In this document: positions 18,005-26,919 of the stretch, piece after piece
Position numbering within the stretch: the stretch's first letter is position 1
Layout of the letters: each line of letters starts with the position of its first letter
From: Roseiarcus sp963737365
Lineage (GTDB): Bacteria > Pseudomonadota > Alphaproteobacteria > Rhizobiales > Beijerinckiaceae
DNA length: 64,000 bases
Direction: 5' to 3'
Assembly (NCBI GenBank): GCA_963737365.1
Contig: CAVTSD010000005.1
Coordinates: 124,001-188,000 of the forward strand
Program-made: the position numbers and the translations under genes
The notes under the pieces: generated by a model
Told to the model about the DNA's origin: nothing
Seen by the model: the letters and a program-made list of their open reading frames with translations, nothing else
Database searches by the model: none

Positions 18005-19690
18005 TCAGGCCGAAGGGGTCAGTTCACGCGCCAGGAAATCTGAGACGCTCCCCTCGTCAACGTCACGGGCAACGAAACTCTTGCCGATGCCTCTGACGAG
18101 GATGAAGGTGAGTTTGCCCCGTTCGACCTTTTTGTCCTGACGCATTGCGGTCAACAGACTGTCCGGATCCGTCGCAAAGCGGGGAATATCGCCTATGCGG
18201 GTCGGAAGCCCGACAGCTTTTAGATGCGCCTCCACACGCCCGGCATCCTGCCCAGAGCACAAGCCTAAGTCACGGGAAAAACGAAACGCCAACGCCATGC
18301 CGATTGCGACGCCCTCGCCGTGAACGAGCCGAGCTGGATCATAGTCGGCCAGCTTCTCCAAGGCGTGGCCAAAAGTGTGGCCCAGGTTGAGGAGCGCGCG
18401 CTCCCCCTGCTCCGTTTCGTCGGCGACAACGACGCGCGCCTTCGCGGTGCAACTAACGGCAATCGCTTCGGCACGGGTCGGTCCGCCGGCGAACAGGTCG
18501 CGCCAGTTCGATTCCAAGAATTCGAAAAAGCCGTGGTCGCCAATCAATCCGTATTTGACAACCTCGGCGTAGCCCGCGCGGAAATCCCGCTCGCTGAGAG
18601 AATTGAGGCATGTGGTGTCGGCCAGCACGAGCGAAGGCTGATGAAACGCCCCGATGAGGTTCTTTCCATGCCGCGAATTGATTCCCGTCTTGCCGCCCAC
18701 GCTTAAGTCGACCTGAGCCAGCAGCGTCGTGGGAATCTGGACCAGGCGCACGCCCCGTCGCAGTGTCGCCGCGCAGAAGCCGGCAAGATCGCCGACCACC
18801 CCGCCGCCAAGTGCGATGACCATGTCTCTTCGCTCAATGCGCGCCTCGATCAGCGCATCGGCGACGCGCGCGAACTCCGAATAGGATTTCGCACCCTCCC
18901 CGGGCGGACAGACGATCGAGGTGGAGCGCATACCGGCTCTGCTCAGGCTTGCGGCAAGCCGATCGAGATAGAGCGGCGCCACCCGCGCGTCGGTCACCAC
19001 CGCGCAATTGACGCCTGGGGCGATCCTGGCGATTTCCGCGCCGGCGTCGTCGAGCACGTCCGGTCCGATCACAATCGAATAAGCGCGCGAGCCGAGCGGA
19101 ACCTCTACCCTGCGCCTCGCTTTCGACGCGACTTCAGCCTCATTGGCGGGCGCCGAATGAAGGCGCTCGAGGATGGCCTCGACGACGGCGTCATGGGCGG
19201 CGTCCAGCAACTCGATGGTGAAATCCGCAAGCGCATAGATCGGCGACCGCTCTTCGAGCAGCCGACGCAGCGTCTCTTCCGGATTCGCCGTTTTCAACAG
19301 CGGCCGATTGGATTTCTTCCTCACCCGAGCCAGCAGAATGTCAAAACCGGGCTTCAACCAAATCGAGACGCCGTGCTTCGCGATATTCGCGCGGGTGCTT
19401 GGGTTCATAAACGCGCCCCCGCCCGTCGCCAGCACCATGGGTCCGCTGGCGAGCAAGCGCGCAATCACCTTGCGCTCGCCTTCGCGGAAATAAGCCTCGC
19501 CGAAACGTTCGAAGATCTCGGAAATGGTCAGTTGAGCGCCCGCTTCGATCTCCGCATCGGCGTCGACGAACGGCAGCCCGAGCTTTGCCGCAAGCCGTTT
19601 TCCAACCGAGGTCTTTCCGGCTCCCATCATGCCGACGAGCACGACGGAGCGCCCGGCGAGCGCCGCCGTCGCCTGTCCGGCGTCGACCAA
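18005..19690 (-). CDS. aroKB: bifunctional shikimate kinase / 3-dehydroquinate synthase
   Basis: 561 residues in one frame. Residues about 1-180 are AroK: P-loop 'GMMGAGKT' at 20-27, 'FVDADAEIE', 'FREGERKVI', 'LATGGGAF', and lid 'NRPLL'. Residues about 195-561 are AroB: 'PPGEGAKSY', 'IALGGGVVGDLAGFCAAT', 'QIPTTLLAQVDLSVGGKTG', 'AEVVKYGLIGD', 'LNLGHTFGHALE', 'HGEGVAIGM', with NAD- and zinc-binding residues present. The two catalyse steps 5 and 2 of the shikimate pathway; in most alphaproteobacteria they are separate adjacent genes. The start is TTG at 19690, the only start after an in-frame stop three codons upstream, so the exact N-terminus is uncertain. Confidence 0.93.
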   Translation of the reverse strand: MVDAGQATAALAGRSVVLVGMMGAGKTSVGKRLAAKLGLPFVDADAEIEAGAQLTISEIFERFGEAYFREGERKVIARLLASGPMVLATGGGAFMNPSTRANIAKHGVSIWLKPGFDILLARVRKKSNRPLLKTANPEETLRRLLEERSPIYALADFTIELLDAAHDAVVEAILERLHSAPANEAEVASKARRRVEVPLGSRAYSIVIGPDVLDDAGAEIARIAPGVNCAVVTDARVAPLYLDRLAASLSRAGMRSTSIVCPPGEGAKSYSEFARVADALIEARIERRDMVIALGGGVVGDLAGFCAATLRRGVRLVQIPTTLLAQVDLSVGGKTGINSRHGKNLIGAFHQPSLVLADTTCLNSLSERDFRAGYAEVVKYGLIGDHGFFEFLESNWRDLFAGGPTRAEAIAVSCTAKARVVVADETEQGERALLNLGHTFGHALEKLADYDPARLVHGEGVAIGMALAFRFSRDLGLCSGQDAGRVEAHLKAVGLPTRIGDIPRFATDPDSLLTAMRQDKKVERGKLTFILVRGIGKSFVARDVDEGSVSDFLARELTPSA

Positions 19691-20007
19691 TTGCCCCTAA
19701 CTCATAAGCTCTCAACCCTCGCCACCACGCGGCTGGGCCCCATACAGGACGCGAGCGGCAAATGCGAGCGCGACAGCGCTTCACGTCCCGGCCGCCAACT
19801 GTCTTGCGCGGCGGGCCTGTTCTTGCAACCATACCGTCACACGACAGCAGGTCCGTAACGGTCGACGGTGCCGGCGCCAAGACCAAGGCGCGGGTAGGAA
19901 CTGAGAAAATCGCGTCCGAAGGACGCGTAGGTCTAGGGAGTCGATCGCTTCGCAATAGTGAGCGAGCAAAGCCTCGCTGCGTGGCGCAACGCTTGAGGGA
20001 GGCTGAC
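19691..20007. other. divergent intergenic region with hairpins
   Basis: About 317 bp between aroKB (minus) and the EF-G-like gene (plus). A perfect 7-bp stem with a GAA loop lies at 19911-19927 (CGCGTCC/GGACGCG), and a weaker GCGAG/CTCGC stem lies at about 19962-19977, both in the presumed leader of the EF-G-like gene. No convincing small ORF or RNA gene is seen; the frame open from 19762 only extends the EF-G-like gene without homology. Confidence 0.45.
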
Positions 20008-22065
20008 ATGAACACAGCCAATCACGAGAACCGGGTCGCCGGGCCCCGTCTGGTGGCGATTGTCGGACCGTTTCAGAGCGGAAAAACGAGCCTTCTCGAA
20101 GGGATATTAGCGCGCGGCGGCGCCGTGGCGCGGCAGGGATCCGTGCGCGAAGGCACGACAGTCGGCAATTCAAGCTCGGAGGCGCGCAGCCATGCGATGA
20201 GCGTCGAGCCCAATGTCGCCAGCATTGACTACCTCGGGGACCGCCTCACGTTCTTCGATTCCCCCGGTTCGATCGAGTTCATTCATGACATGCGCTATGC
20301 GTTGCCTGTTTGCGACGCCGCCGTCGTCGTCTGTGAGGCCGACCCACGCAAGATCCCGGCGCTGCAGGTCATTCTGCGCGAACTGGAAGACCTGGGATTG
20401 CCGCGCATCCTCTTTCTCAACAAGATCGACCAGGCGAACGGGGGACTGCGCGAAACGCTTGAGATGCTTCAACCGGCCTCGCGCACGCCGCTGTTGTTGC
20501 GCCAGATTCCGGTGTGGGAGGACGGCGTTGCAACCGGGTTTGTCGATCTCGCGCTCGAGCGGGCCTTCGTCTATCGCGAGGCCGCGCCGTCCAGCGTCAT
20601 CGAGATGCCGGCGGGCGTGCTCCCGGAGGAGAAGCAGGCGCGCTATCTCATGCTCGAGAAGCTCGCCGATTATGACGACGCGCTGATGGAGCAATTGATC
20701 AGCGATATCGACCCGCCAAAGGACCTCGTCTTCGACGATCTTGCCCGCGAGCTGCGTGATGGACAGGTCGTGCCGGTTCTCCTGGGTTCGGCGATTGGCG
20801 GCCACGGCGTCACCAGGCTCCTCAAAGCGCTGAGGCACGAGTCGCCAGGCGTCGGCCATACGCGCAAGCGGCTTGGCATTGAGGATAAAGGACCTGCTCT
20901 GGCGCAGGTTATGCGCACGGTCCACACCGCCCACGGGGGCAAGCTGTCGCTGGCGCGGGTGCTGCGCGGCGCTTTTTCCGACGGGGCCACGGTCGTCAAC
21001 TCGCGCGGGGTCGAGGAGCGCGTCGGCGGGTTGGCGCGGCTCATGGGCGCGATGTCCTCGAAACTGATCCGCGCCGAAGAAGGTGACACCGTCGCTTTCG
21101 CTCGCTTGGAAGACCTCGCCACCGGGGATCGCATCTCCGAAGGGCGAAACGCTCCACCGCCAGGCGCAATGACTGGCGCTCCCCCGCCCACGCAGGGAAT
21201 CGCCATCCGCGTCAAGGACCGAAAAGACGAGGTCAGACTTGCGAGCGCGCTGGCCAAACTGTGCGAAGAGGATCGCGCGCTGTCCTACGTCCAGGATGCC
21301 GAGATGTCTGAATTGAAGCTGCTCGGGCAAGGCGAGATGCACTTGCGCGTCACCGCCGAGCGGCTTGCGGACCGTTTCGGCGTGACCATTCAATCGCACA
21401 AACCGTCCGTCGCCTACCGGGAATCCATTCGCGACACCGTCACGGTGCGAGGACGGCACAAGAAGCAATCGGGAGGTCATGGCCAATTCGGCGACGTTGT
21501 CGTCGAGGTCGGCCCACGCGCGCGGGGCGAGGGCTTCGCCTTCGCCGAGCGGGTGCATGGCGGATCGGTGCCGAGGCAGTATTTTTCATCCGTGGAAGCC
21601 GGCGCCCGCGACGCGATGGCGCGCGGTCCGCTTGGATTTCCGGTCGTCGATGTTTCGGTGACCCTGGTCGACGGCTCCTATCATACCGTCAATTCCTCAG
21701 ACATGGCGTTTCGCGCGGCGGCCAAGCTCGCTTTAGACGAGGCTCTGGTCAAGGCGCGCCCGATGCTGCTCGAGCCAATTCTCTCGGTCACTGTGTATGT
21801 GCCGACTGACGCGCTGGCGCGGGCGAGCGCGCTGGTCAGCGCACGACGCGGCCAGATCCTCGGCTTCGAAGCCCGGGAGGGATGGGCGGGATGGGAGGCG
21901 CTGCGCGCGCTGATCCCGGAGGCCGAGATTGGCGATCTCATCGTCGAATTGCGCTCGGCGACGTCGGGCGTCGGGGCGTTCGAGACCAAATTCGACCATT
22001 TGGCCGAGCTTTCCGGGCGCGCGGCTGATCTGGTCGTCGTCGCGCGTCAGAAGGCCAACGCATAA
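20008..22065 (+). CDS. elongation factor G-like GTPase (EF-G paralogue)
   Basis: 685 residues with the five-domain order of EF-G. G-domain motifs: G1 'GPFQSGKT' (20-27), G3 'DSPGS' (84-88) and G4 'NKID' (138-141). C-terminal parts include domain III/IV 'LLGQGEMHLRV', 'RGRHKKQSGGHGQFGDV' and a domain V end. It differs from the housekeeping EF-G: G3 has Ser where DTPGH carries the catalytic His, and the region linking G1 to G3 is short. It belongs to the EF-G-like group found beside a true fusA in many bacteria, with no proven role in translocation. The ATG at 20008 follows AGGGAGG (about 19996-20002). Confidence 0.85.
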   Translation: MNTANHENRVAGPRLVAIVGPFQSGKTSLLEGILARGGAVARQGSVREGTTVGNSSSEARSHAMSVEPNVASIDYLGDRLTFFDSPGSIEFIHDMRYALPVCDAAVVVCEADPRKIPALQVILRELEDLGLPRILFLNKIDQANGGLRETLEMLQPASRTPLLLRQIPVWEDGVATGFVDLALERAFVYREAAPSSVIEMPAGVLPEEKQARYLMLEKLADYDDALMEQLISDIDPPKDLVFDDLARELRDGQVVPVLLGSAIGGHGVTRLLKALRHESPGVGHTRKRLGIEDKGPALAQVMRTVHTAHGGKLSLARVLRGAFSDGATVVNSRGVEERVGGLARLMGAMSSKLIRAEEGDTVAFARLEDLATGDRISEGRNAPPPGAMTGAPPPTQGIAIRVKDRKDEVRLASALAKLCEEDRALSYVQDAEMSELKLLGQGEMHLRVTAERLADRFGVTIQSHKPSVAYRESIRDTVTVRGRHKKQSGGHGQFGDVVVEVGPRARGEGFAFAERVHGGSVPRQYFSSVEAGARDAMARGPLGFPVVDVSVTLVDGSYHTVNSSDMAFRAAAKLALDEALVKARPMLLEPILSVTVYVPTDALARASALVSARRGQILGFEAREGWAGWEALRALIPEAEIGDLIVELRSATSGVGAFETKFDHLAELSGRAADLVVVARQKANA

Positions 22066-22142
22066 GCTTTTGTCGAGCGTCGGGCTTCCCGGTATACAGA
22101 CGCGCGGCCTGCCTAAACTGGCTGCGCGATGAGAGGACGTCG

Positions 22143-23150
22143 ATGACCGAAGCAACCAGGGAAGCCAACCGCTTGGCGACGGTATTCGGCGGATCGGGAT
22201 TCCTCGGGCGTTATATCGTGAGGGCGCTGGTCCATCAGGGATGGCGTGTGCGTGTGGCGGTGCGACGACCCGACCTCGCCTCTTTCCTGCAGCCAATCGG
22301 GGGAGTGGGCCAGATCCAGCCGGTGCAGGCCAATCTTCGCTTCCCGGCTTCGATCGCCGCCGTGCTCGAGGGCGCAACTGCGGTCGTCAACGCGACCGGG
22401 GTGACCGCGGAGAGCGGAGCCCAGACTTTCAAGGCGGTCCACGTCGAGGGCGCCTACGCGCTTGCCCGAGCGGCAGCGGCGGCGGGCGTGTCGTCCTATG
22501 TGCATATTTCGGGTATTGGCGCCGACCCGAACTCTTCTTCGCCCTATATCGCGAGCAAGGGGCTCGGCGAGGTGGCCACACGCGAAGCATTCCCAAACGC
22601 GGTCATCCTGCGTCCGTCAGTCGTGTTCGGGCCCGAGGACGGCTTCTTCAACCGCTTCGGGGCTCTCGCCTGCTATTTCCCGGCGCTTCCCCTGCTCGGC
22701 GGCGGCAGAGCTCGATTGCAACCGGTCTATGTCGGCGACGTCGCGCAGGCGGTCGGCGCGGCGCTTTCCGGTTTGGCGAAGCCTGGCGCGATTTACGAGC
22801 TCGGCGGTCCACGAACGATGACACTCCGCGAAGCGGCGGAACTCACCTTAAGCGCCATCGATCGCCGGCGCCTCCTGATCGGCCTTCCCCTGTCGCCGTC
22901 GCGCTGGCTCGCGTCCGGCACGGAGTTCGCATCGAAAGCGACATTCGGACTTTTTCCTAAGTTGTTGACCACGACCCGTGATCAAGTCGATTTGCTTGCG
23001 TCCGACAACGTCGTCTCCGCGGAGGCGGAGGCCGAGGGACGCGTGCTGAATTCCCTTGGGATCTTGCCGCAGGCCGCCGACGCGATCATCCCGTCCTATC
23101 TCGCGCGGTTTCGGCGGACCGGCCAATATGAAATTCTCCGTTCGGACTGA
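22143..23150 (+). CDS. NDUFA9-like complex I accessory NAD(P)-binding protein
   Basis: 335 residues, atypical SDR. N-terminal Rossmann motif 'VFGGSGFLGRYIVRAL' at about residues 14-29, then 'NATGVTAESG', the 'YVHISGIGA' strand, 'Y-x3-K' in 'SPYIASKGLGE', and 'ILRPSVVFGPEDGFFNRF'. This set is typical of the alphaproteobacterial homologues of the mitochondrial complex I subunit NDUFA9. It may help assemble or stabilise NADH dehydrogenase, but genes for that complex are not in the window. Same strand as the EF-G-like gene, 77 bp downstream. Confidence 0.88.
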   Translation: MTEATREANRLATVFGGSGFLGRYIVRALVHQGWRVRVAVRRPDLASFLQPIGGVGQIQPVQANLRFPASIAAVLEGATAVVNATGVTAESGAQTFKAVHVEGAYALARAAAAAGVSSYVHISGIGADPNSSSPYIASKGLGEVATREAFPNAVILRPSVVFGPEDGFFNRFGALACYFPALPLLGGGRARLQPVYVGDVAQAVGAALSGLAKPGAIYELGGPRTMTLREAAELTLSAIDRRRLLIGLPLSPSRWLASGTEFASKATFGLFPKLLTTTRDQVDLLASDNVVSAEAEAEGRVLNSLGILPQAADAIIPSYLARFRRTGQYEILRSD

Positions 23151-23293
23151 ACGCCTTGCGCGGCCTTACCGTGGAGAGGTCGACGCCAGGGCGTGGCATC
23201 GTAACGAAGACACGGTTAGCTATTGATGCGGACCCCGGTTTCGGGGCATGAAGGCCGGGCGAACGTCGGGGCAATCCGAGTTGGGGACATTCG

Positions 23294-23587
23294 GTGATCA
23301 AGTCTGAACTCGTCCAGCGCATGGCCGCCCGCAATCCGCACCTTTACCAGCGCGACATCGAGAACATCATCGACGCCATTCTGGGCGAGATCACGAATGC
23401 TCTTGCACGCGGCGAGCGCGTCGAGTTGCGCGGCTTCGGCGCATTCTCGACCAAACAACGCCAGGCCCGCACGGGCCGCAATCCACGCACCGGCGATAAG
23501 GTTCCGGTGACCGAGAAATTGGCGCCGTTTTTTAAGACCGGCAAAGAAATGCGCGAGCGTCTTAATCGCTCCGGCAACTCGCTCTAG
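23294..23587 (+). CDS. ihfB: integration host factor subunit beta
   Basis: 97 residues, standard length. 'MIKSELVQRMAARNPHLYQRDIENIID' is split over helix 1-2; the DNA-binding arm 'RTGRNPRTGDKVPV' carries the Pro that intercalates DNA at the IHF kink. 'RVELRGFGAFSTKQR' is the HU/IHF family core. It forms a heterodimer with IHF-alpha (not in the window) and bends DNA at promoters and recombination sites. GTG start at 23294. The downstream lapA-type gene is its usual alphaproteobacterial neighbour. Confidence 0.96.
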   Translation: MIKSELVQRMAARNPHLYQRDIENIIDAILGEITNALARGERVELRGFGAFSTKQRQARTGRNPRTGDKVPVTEKLAPFFKTGKEMRERLNRSGNSL

Positions 23588-23644
23588 AATTGCTGCGCCC
23601 ATTGCTCTTGCGAGAGCTCGACAGGTCGAGGAGATGAGGCTTGT

Positions 23645-23968
23645 ATGGTTCGCTTCTTTAAAGTCGCCATCCTTGTTCTCTGCGCAATCGTCTTTCTTGG
23701 TTTTGCCTTCGCCAATCGCGACTTGGTCACGGTTTCGTTCGACCCCTTCGCGTCCACCGACAGCGCGGCGGTTTCGCTCGTAGCGCCGCTCTTTGCCGTC
23801 GTGATTGTCGCAGCCATGCTCGGCGTCGTCGCCGGCGCCTCAGCAACCTGGCTATCGCAAGGGCGCCACCGGAGAGCCTCGCGCCTAAGCCGGAGGGAGG
23901 CGGACAAATGGCGCGCGCAAGCTCAAGCGGTGAAGTCTGCTCATCCAGCCCTGCCGAGCGACAGGTAA
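23645..23968 (+). CDS. lapA: LapA-family inner-membrane protein (DUF1049)
   Basis: 107 residues with two membrane helices: about 5-24 ('VAILVLCAIVFLGFAFANRD') and 42-66 ('LVAPLFAVVIVAAMLGVVAG'), and a basic cytoplasmic tail. 'FANRDLVTVSFDPF' in the loop is the DUF1049 signature. In E. coli LapA works with LapB in lipopolysaccharide control; here the role is by family only. It lies 57 bp after ihfB, probably in the same transcript. Confidence 0.85.
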   Translation: MVRFFKVAILVLCAIVFLGFAFANRDLVTVSFDPFASTDSAAVSLVAPLFAVVIVAAMLGVVAGASATWLSQGRHRRASRLSRREADKWRAQAQAVKSAHPALPSDR

Positions 23969-23995
23969 TCCGGCATCGGCGCCTGCCTGATCGCC

Positions 23996-25003
23996 TCACC
24001 CCTTCGTCTGATCCATCGCCCGCCTCTGCCGCCACGCGGGCTGGGCTTCGGGGACTGAAAGCGGGGTCGCCTCGTAGACGCCGCGAGCAATCGCCCGAGC
24101 GACGCACTCGGCGCATAGCATGCCGATCTCGGTCAGGTCTCGAAGGTCTGGAACCGCGCTTGCCCGCGCCGTCGCTGCTGCGAAGACGACATCGTTATCC
24201 ATCGGCGCATGGGCGGGCCGCAGCGCGAGCGCGCAGCCGTCTTGCGCCATTATCGCGACGCGCTTGAGCTGCGTTGTGGTCAATGCGGCGTCGGTGGCGA
24301 CGACCATGAGGTCGGTGCTCGAGGGCGTGTCGGACTTGAGGCGAAGCGTCAGATGATCGTCGATATCCTTCGGCCCGAAACCAAGCCCACCGAACTCAGC
24401 GTCGCGTTCGTAAGGCGCGGCCCAAAAATGCAGGCTTTCGCCCCGCGTGGCGCGCCCGACCGAATTGACGACCACAAGAGCGCCAACGCGAAAGCCGCTC
24501 GAGGTCACCGCACTTGCTGAGCCCAGGCCGCCTTTGAGATTGTAGGTCGTCGCGCCAAATCCGGCGCCTGCGGTGCCGAGCGCGAATTCGACGGCGGCGC
24601 TCGACGCAGCTTGGAGGCCCATGTCCCAATAAGGCGGCTTACGGCCCCAGGATTTTTCGCCGCCGTTGAGAAGATCGAACAGGCTTGCGCCCGGCACAAT
24701 CGGCACCCGCGCGCCCCGATGTTCGAACCCGCGGCCGATCTCGACAAGATAGGTCATTACGCCGCCCGCGGCGTCGAGGCCGAAAGCCGATCCCCCGGAC
24801 AGAACGAAGCCGTCGACGCGCTCGATGGTCATTTCCGGTTCTAAAAGCGCGGTATCGCGCAGCGCCGGCGCGCCGCCGTTCATAGCGATCGAGGCGACTG
24901 CGGGTTCCTCGAACAGGACCACCGTGACGCCCGAGGCGAGCCGCGGGTCGTCGGCCGATCCGACGAGCACGCCTTCAACGTCGGTGATCAGATTGCGCGC
25001 CAT
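23996..25003 (-). CDS. P1-family (DmpA/BapA-type) peptidase
   Basis: About 335 residues. N-terminal 'NLITDVEGVLVGSADD', then 'FVLSGGSAFGLDAAGGV' and the autoprocessing region 'GAGFGATTYNLKGGLGSAS', in which the Ser before the small C-terminal chain is the expected nucleophile; the tail has 'VVATDAALTTTQLKRVA'. These Ntn-fold enzymes self-cleave into two chains and act as aminopeptidases, amidases or beta-peptidyl hydrolases; substrate unknown. The ATG at 25003 is taken over the TTG at 25009. Confidence 0.88.
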   Translation of the reverse strand: MARNLITDVEGVLVGSADDPRLASGVTVVLFEEPAVASIAMNGGAPALRDTALLEPEMTIERVDGFVLSGGSAFGLDAAGGVMTYLVEIGRGFEHRGARVPIVPGASLFDLLNGGEKSWGRKPPYWDMGLQAASSAAVEFALGTAGAGFGATTYNLKGGLGSASAVTSSGFRVGALVVVNSVGRATRGESLHFWAAPYERDAEFGGLGFGPKDIDDHLTLRLKSDTPSSTDLMVVATDAALTTTQLKRVAIMAQDGCALALRPAHAPMDNDVVFAAATARASAVPDLRDLTEIGMLCAECVARAIARGVYEATPLSVPEAQPAWRQRRAMDQTKG

Positions 25004-25176
25004 CGACAATGTTCACTTATGCTCGTGGTCAGATCTCGGGTCAACTCGTAACAGGGCCAAAAATTGGAAGGAAGGCTCGCCGCCTGGATCGGGTATCCTG
25101 GACGGGCGGCCGGAGACTAGGCTGGGGCAAGGTTGATTCGCGACTCTGAGACGTTCGGAGAGAGGCGTCGACTGAA

Positions 25177-25768
25177 GTGTGGGACGAACTGGACGAGCCG
25201 CTCGGCTTTACATCGGGCCCGGCATCGCCGCTGGCGGCGCAGGAAAGGCGACCGATGAGAAAAGCAGCGACGGTTGCTGTGATCCTTGCCATTGCCGTCT
25301 GCCTCGTTATGCTTCCTCGACCAGATTTCTCCGTTAAAGGCGAACCGTTTGCGGTGGCGAAAGTCGGGATCTTGCCTACGCCGCCAAAACTCCTCGCCCC
25401 CGACGCAACGGCAAGTGTGGTCCAAACCGCTCCGACGGCGGCCTCAGCGGGGCAAGTTGAAATGACGAGCGGGGTCAAGATCACGCGCGGGTCCGGCGGC
25501 GGCCCACCGAAACCGCTTATCATCGATGTCGCCCAGGTGTTGAGCGCCAGGCTTCCCCCCGCCCCTGACAGCCGCCTTCTAGAAAAGTCGAAATATGGCC
25601 TTTCACCTCGCACCGCAGTCGATGGGGCAAGCAGCGCTGAAGCTGCGCATTGAGCCTGCGCGTCAGCGAGGCTCGGCGATGAGCGCCGGGTCCGTGTTGC
25701 TGGCGATCGTCGCGCGCTTCGAGCGACAGGCGAACAGGCTCGACTCGAAGGATGGGTCCAGTCGATGA
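25177..25768 (+). pseudogene. divergent polysaccharide deacetylase (YibQ-type), internally deleted
   Basis: A GTG-started frame (25177-25653, 158 residues) matches only the N-terminal part of this family: 'DELDEPLG' start, a membrane helix (TVAVILAIAVCLVMLP), then 'GEPFAVAKV', 'GVKITRGSGGG' and 'DSRLLEKSKYGLSPRT'. It then ends, and the deacetylase-like catalytic domain is absent. About 10 bp later another frame (about 25664-25768) reads 'RGSAMSAGSV' and 'ARFERQANRL', which resembles the family C-terminus, and its TGA overlaps the rppH ATG as in intact operons. Together they suggest a deletion of roughly 250 codons plus a frame change. The N-terminal match is good; the C-terminal one is weaker. 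Confidence 0.6.
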
Positions 25769-26271
25769 GCGCGCGCCTCTATCGCCCGTGCGTCGGGGTT
25801 GCGCTCGTCAATCGCGCCGGCGATGCGTTTATCGGCCACCGAAAGCGCAAGCGCGGCTCCGAGGTTCTGGATCCGCGCTCATGGCAGATGCCTCAGGGCG
25901 GAATTGACGCTGGCGAAAGACCGCTCGAAGCCGCGAAGCGCGAGCTTTGGGAGGAGACCAACGTCAGTTCGACCGAGCTGATCGCGGAACTGCCGAAGTG
26001 GCTCAAGTACGATTTGCCGGAAGACGCGCGGGGGCGGTGGAGCGGCCGGTATCGCGGGCAGACCCAAAAGTGGTTTCTGTTCCGGTTCGTCGGCGAAGAG
26101 AAGGAGATCGACGTTCACCATCCGGCAGGCGGCGCTCACGACGCCGAATTTGACGACTGGCGCTGGGAGCGTTTGGAACGCCTGCCCGAGCTCGTGGTGC
26201 CTTTCAAGCGCCAAGTCTACGAGACCGTCGCCGCGGCTTTTGCGCCGCTTGCGCGTCCAGCGGAATCGTGA
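25765..26271 (+). CDS. rppH: RNA pyrophosphohydrolase (Nudix)
   Basis: 168 residues. A complete Nudix box runs from Gly45: Glu51, then 'REL' at 59-61 and 'EE' at 63-64. Start 'RPCVGVALVNRAG' and the loop 'WQMPQGGIDAGE' are typical of RppH/NudH. It removes pyrophosphate from the 5' triphosphate of mRNAs to start RNase E decay. The ATG overlaps the stop of the upstream yibQ remnant by four bases (ATGA), which marks it as formerly the second gene of that operon. Intact. Confidence 0.95.
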   Translation: MSARLYRPCVGVALVNRAGDAFIGHRKRKRGSEVLDPRSWQMPQGGIDAGERPLEAAKRELWEETNVSSTELIAELPKWLKYDLPEDARGRWSGRYRGQTQKWFLFRFVGEEKEIDVHHPAGGAHDAEFDDWRWERLERLPELVVPFKRQVYETVAAAFAPLARPAES

Positions 26272-26286
26272 ACTCGGATCCTATTC

Positions 26287-26610
26287 TTATTTGCCCGCCC
26301 TGACGGAGGCGACCGCCGTCGCCATCGCCTCGTCCATCTTCTTGCGCAGACGGTGGTCCGAGAGATCGACGTCGCTGCGGGCGAGGTCCGCCCTAAGCGC
26401 GGCTTCGACGTCATCGTCGCTTTTGCCGATCTGCGCCCCGACAAAGTCACTTGCGTATGTCTCGGCGTCCGCGCCGGACAACCCCTTCGTCTCGGCGACC
26501 CAAAGCGCGACCGCCTTGTTCCTGCGCGCAACGGCCTTGAAACGCAGGTCCTCATCATGGGCGAACTGCTTTTCGAATGTGTTCTCGCGGTCTTGAAACG
26601 CGTCGGACAT
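26287..26610 (-). CDS. F1-ATPase inhibitor zeta subunit (DUF1476)
   Basis: 107 residues, mostly helical: 'FQDRENTFEKQFAHDEDLRF', 'KAVARRNKAVALWVAE', 'LSDHRLRKKMDEAMA'. This is the zeta subunit of alphaproteobacterial F1Fo-ATPases, whose N-terminal helix blocks ATP hydrolysis. The ATG at 26610 follows GGAGGGG and is preferred to the upstream in-frame start at 26637. Monocistronic and convergent with rppH. Confidence 0.9.
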   Translation of the reverse strand: MSDAFQDRENTFEKQFAHDEDLRFKAVARRNKAVALWVAETKGLSGADAETYASDFVGAQIGKSDDDVEAALRADLARSDVDLSDHRLRKKMDEAMATAVASVRAGK

Positions 26611-26919
26611 GACCCCTCCGTCACCTGGCGCAACCACGGGCGAGCCATTTCAGCCACGACGCCGTGATTCCAGCTTTTGCTAGCCGGATAATGGGGAGGC
26701 CTTATGACGGCTTCCAAACTCGCGCGCAATGCGCGCCTCTCTCGAGCTCTCGTGTTGGAGAGCGCCTTTACGAGTCCGTTTTGAGCGATTTCAACGGACT
26801 GCGGCGCTTTTTACGAGTTCATTCGGACCGGCGATAGGTAGTAAACCACCTCTATAAATGTACTTAAGTGTTGACTACAGCCCGACCGGCGCACGCGCCG
26901 CTCCGAGCCGCCAGGAGAA
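26611..26919. other. intergenic region between DUF1476 and deoB
   Basis: About 310 bp between the 5' end of the DUF1476 gene and the 3' end of deoB. It must carry the DUF1476 promoter. A locally AT-rich patch lies at about 26838-26876. No ORF with coding character, tRNA arms or terminator with a T-run was seen. Confidence 0.4.

Noticed and set aside
20170..21558. 462-codon open frame on the minus strand
   Set aside because: Antisense to the EF-G-like gene; no recognisable domain.
24715..24735. tRNA T-arm-like string (GTTCGAACC)
   Set aside because: Lies inside the P1 peptidase coding sequence with no acceptor or anticodon stem around it.
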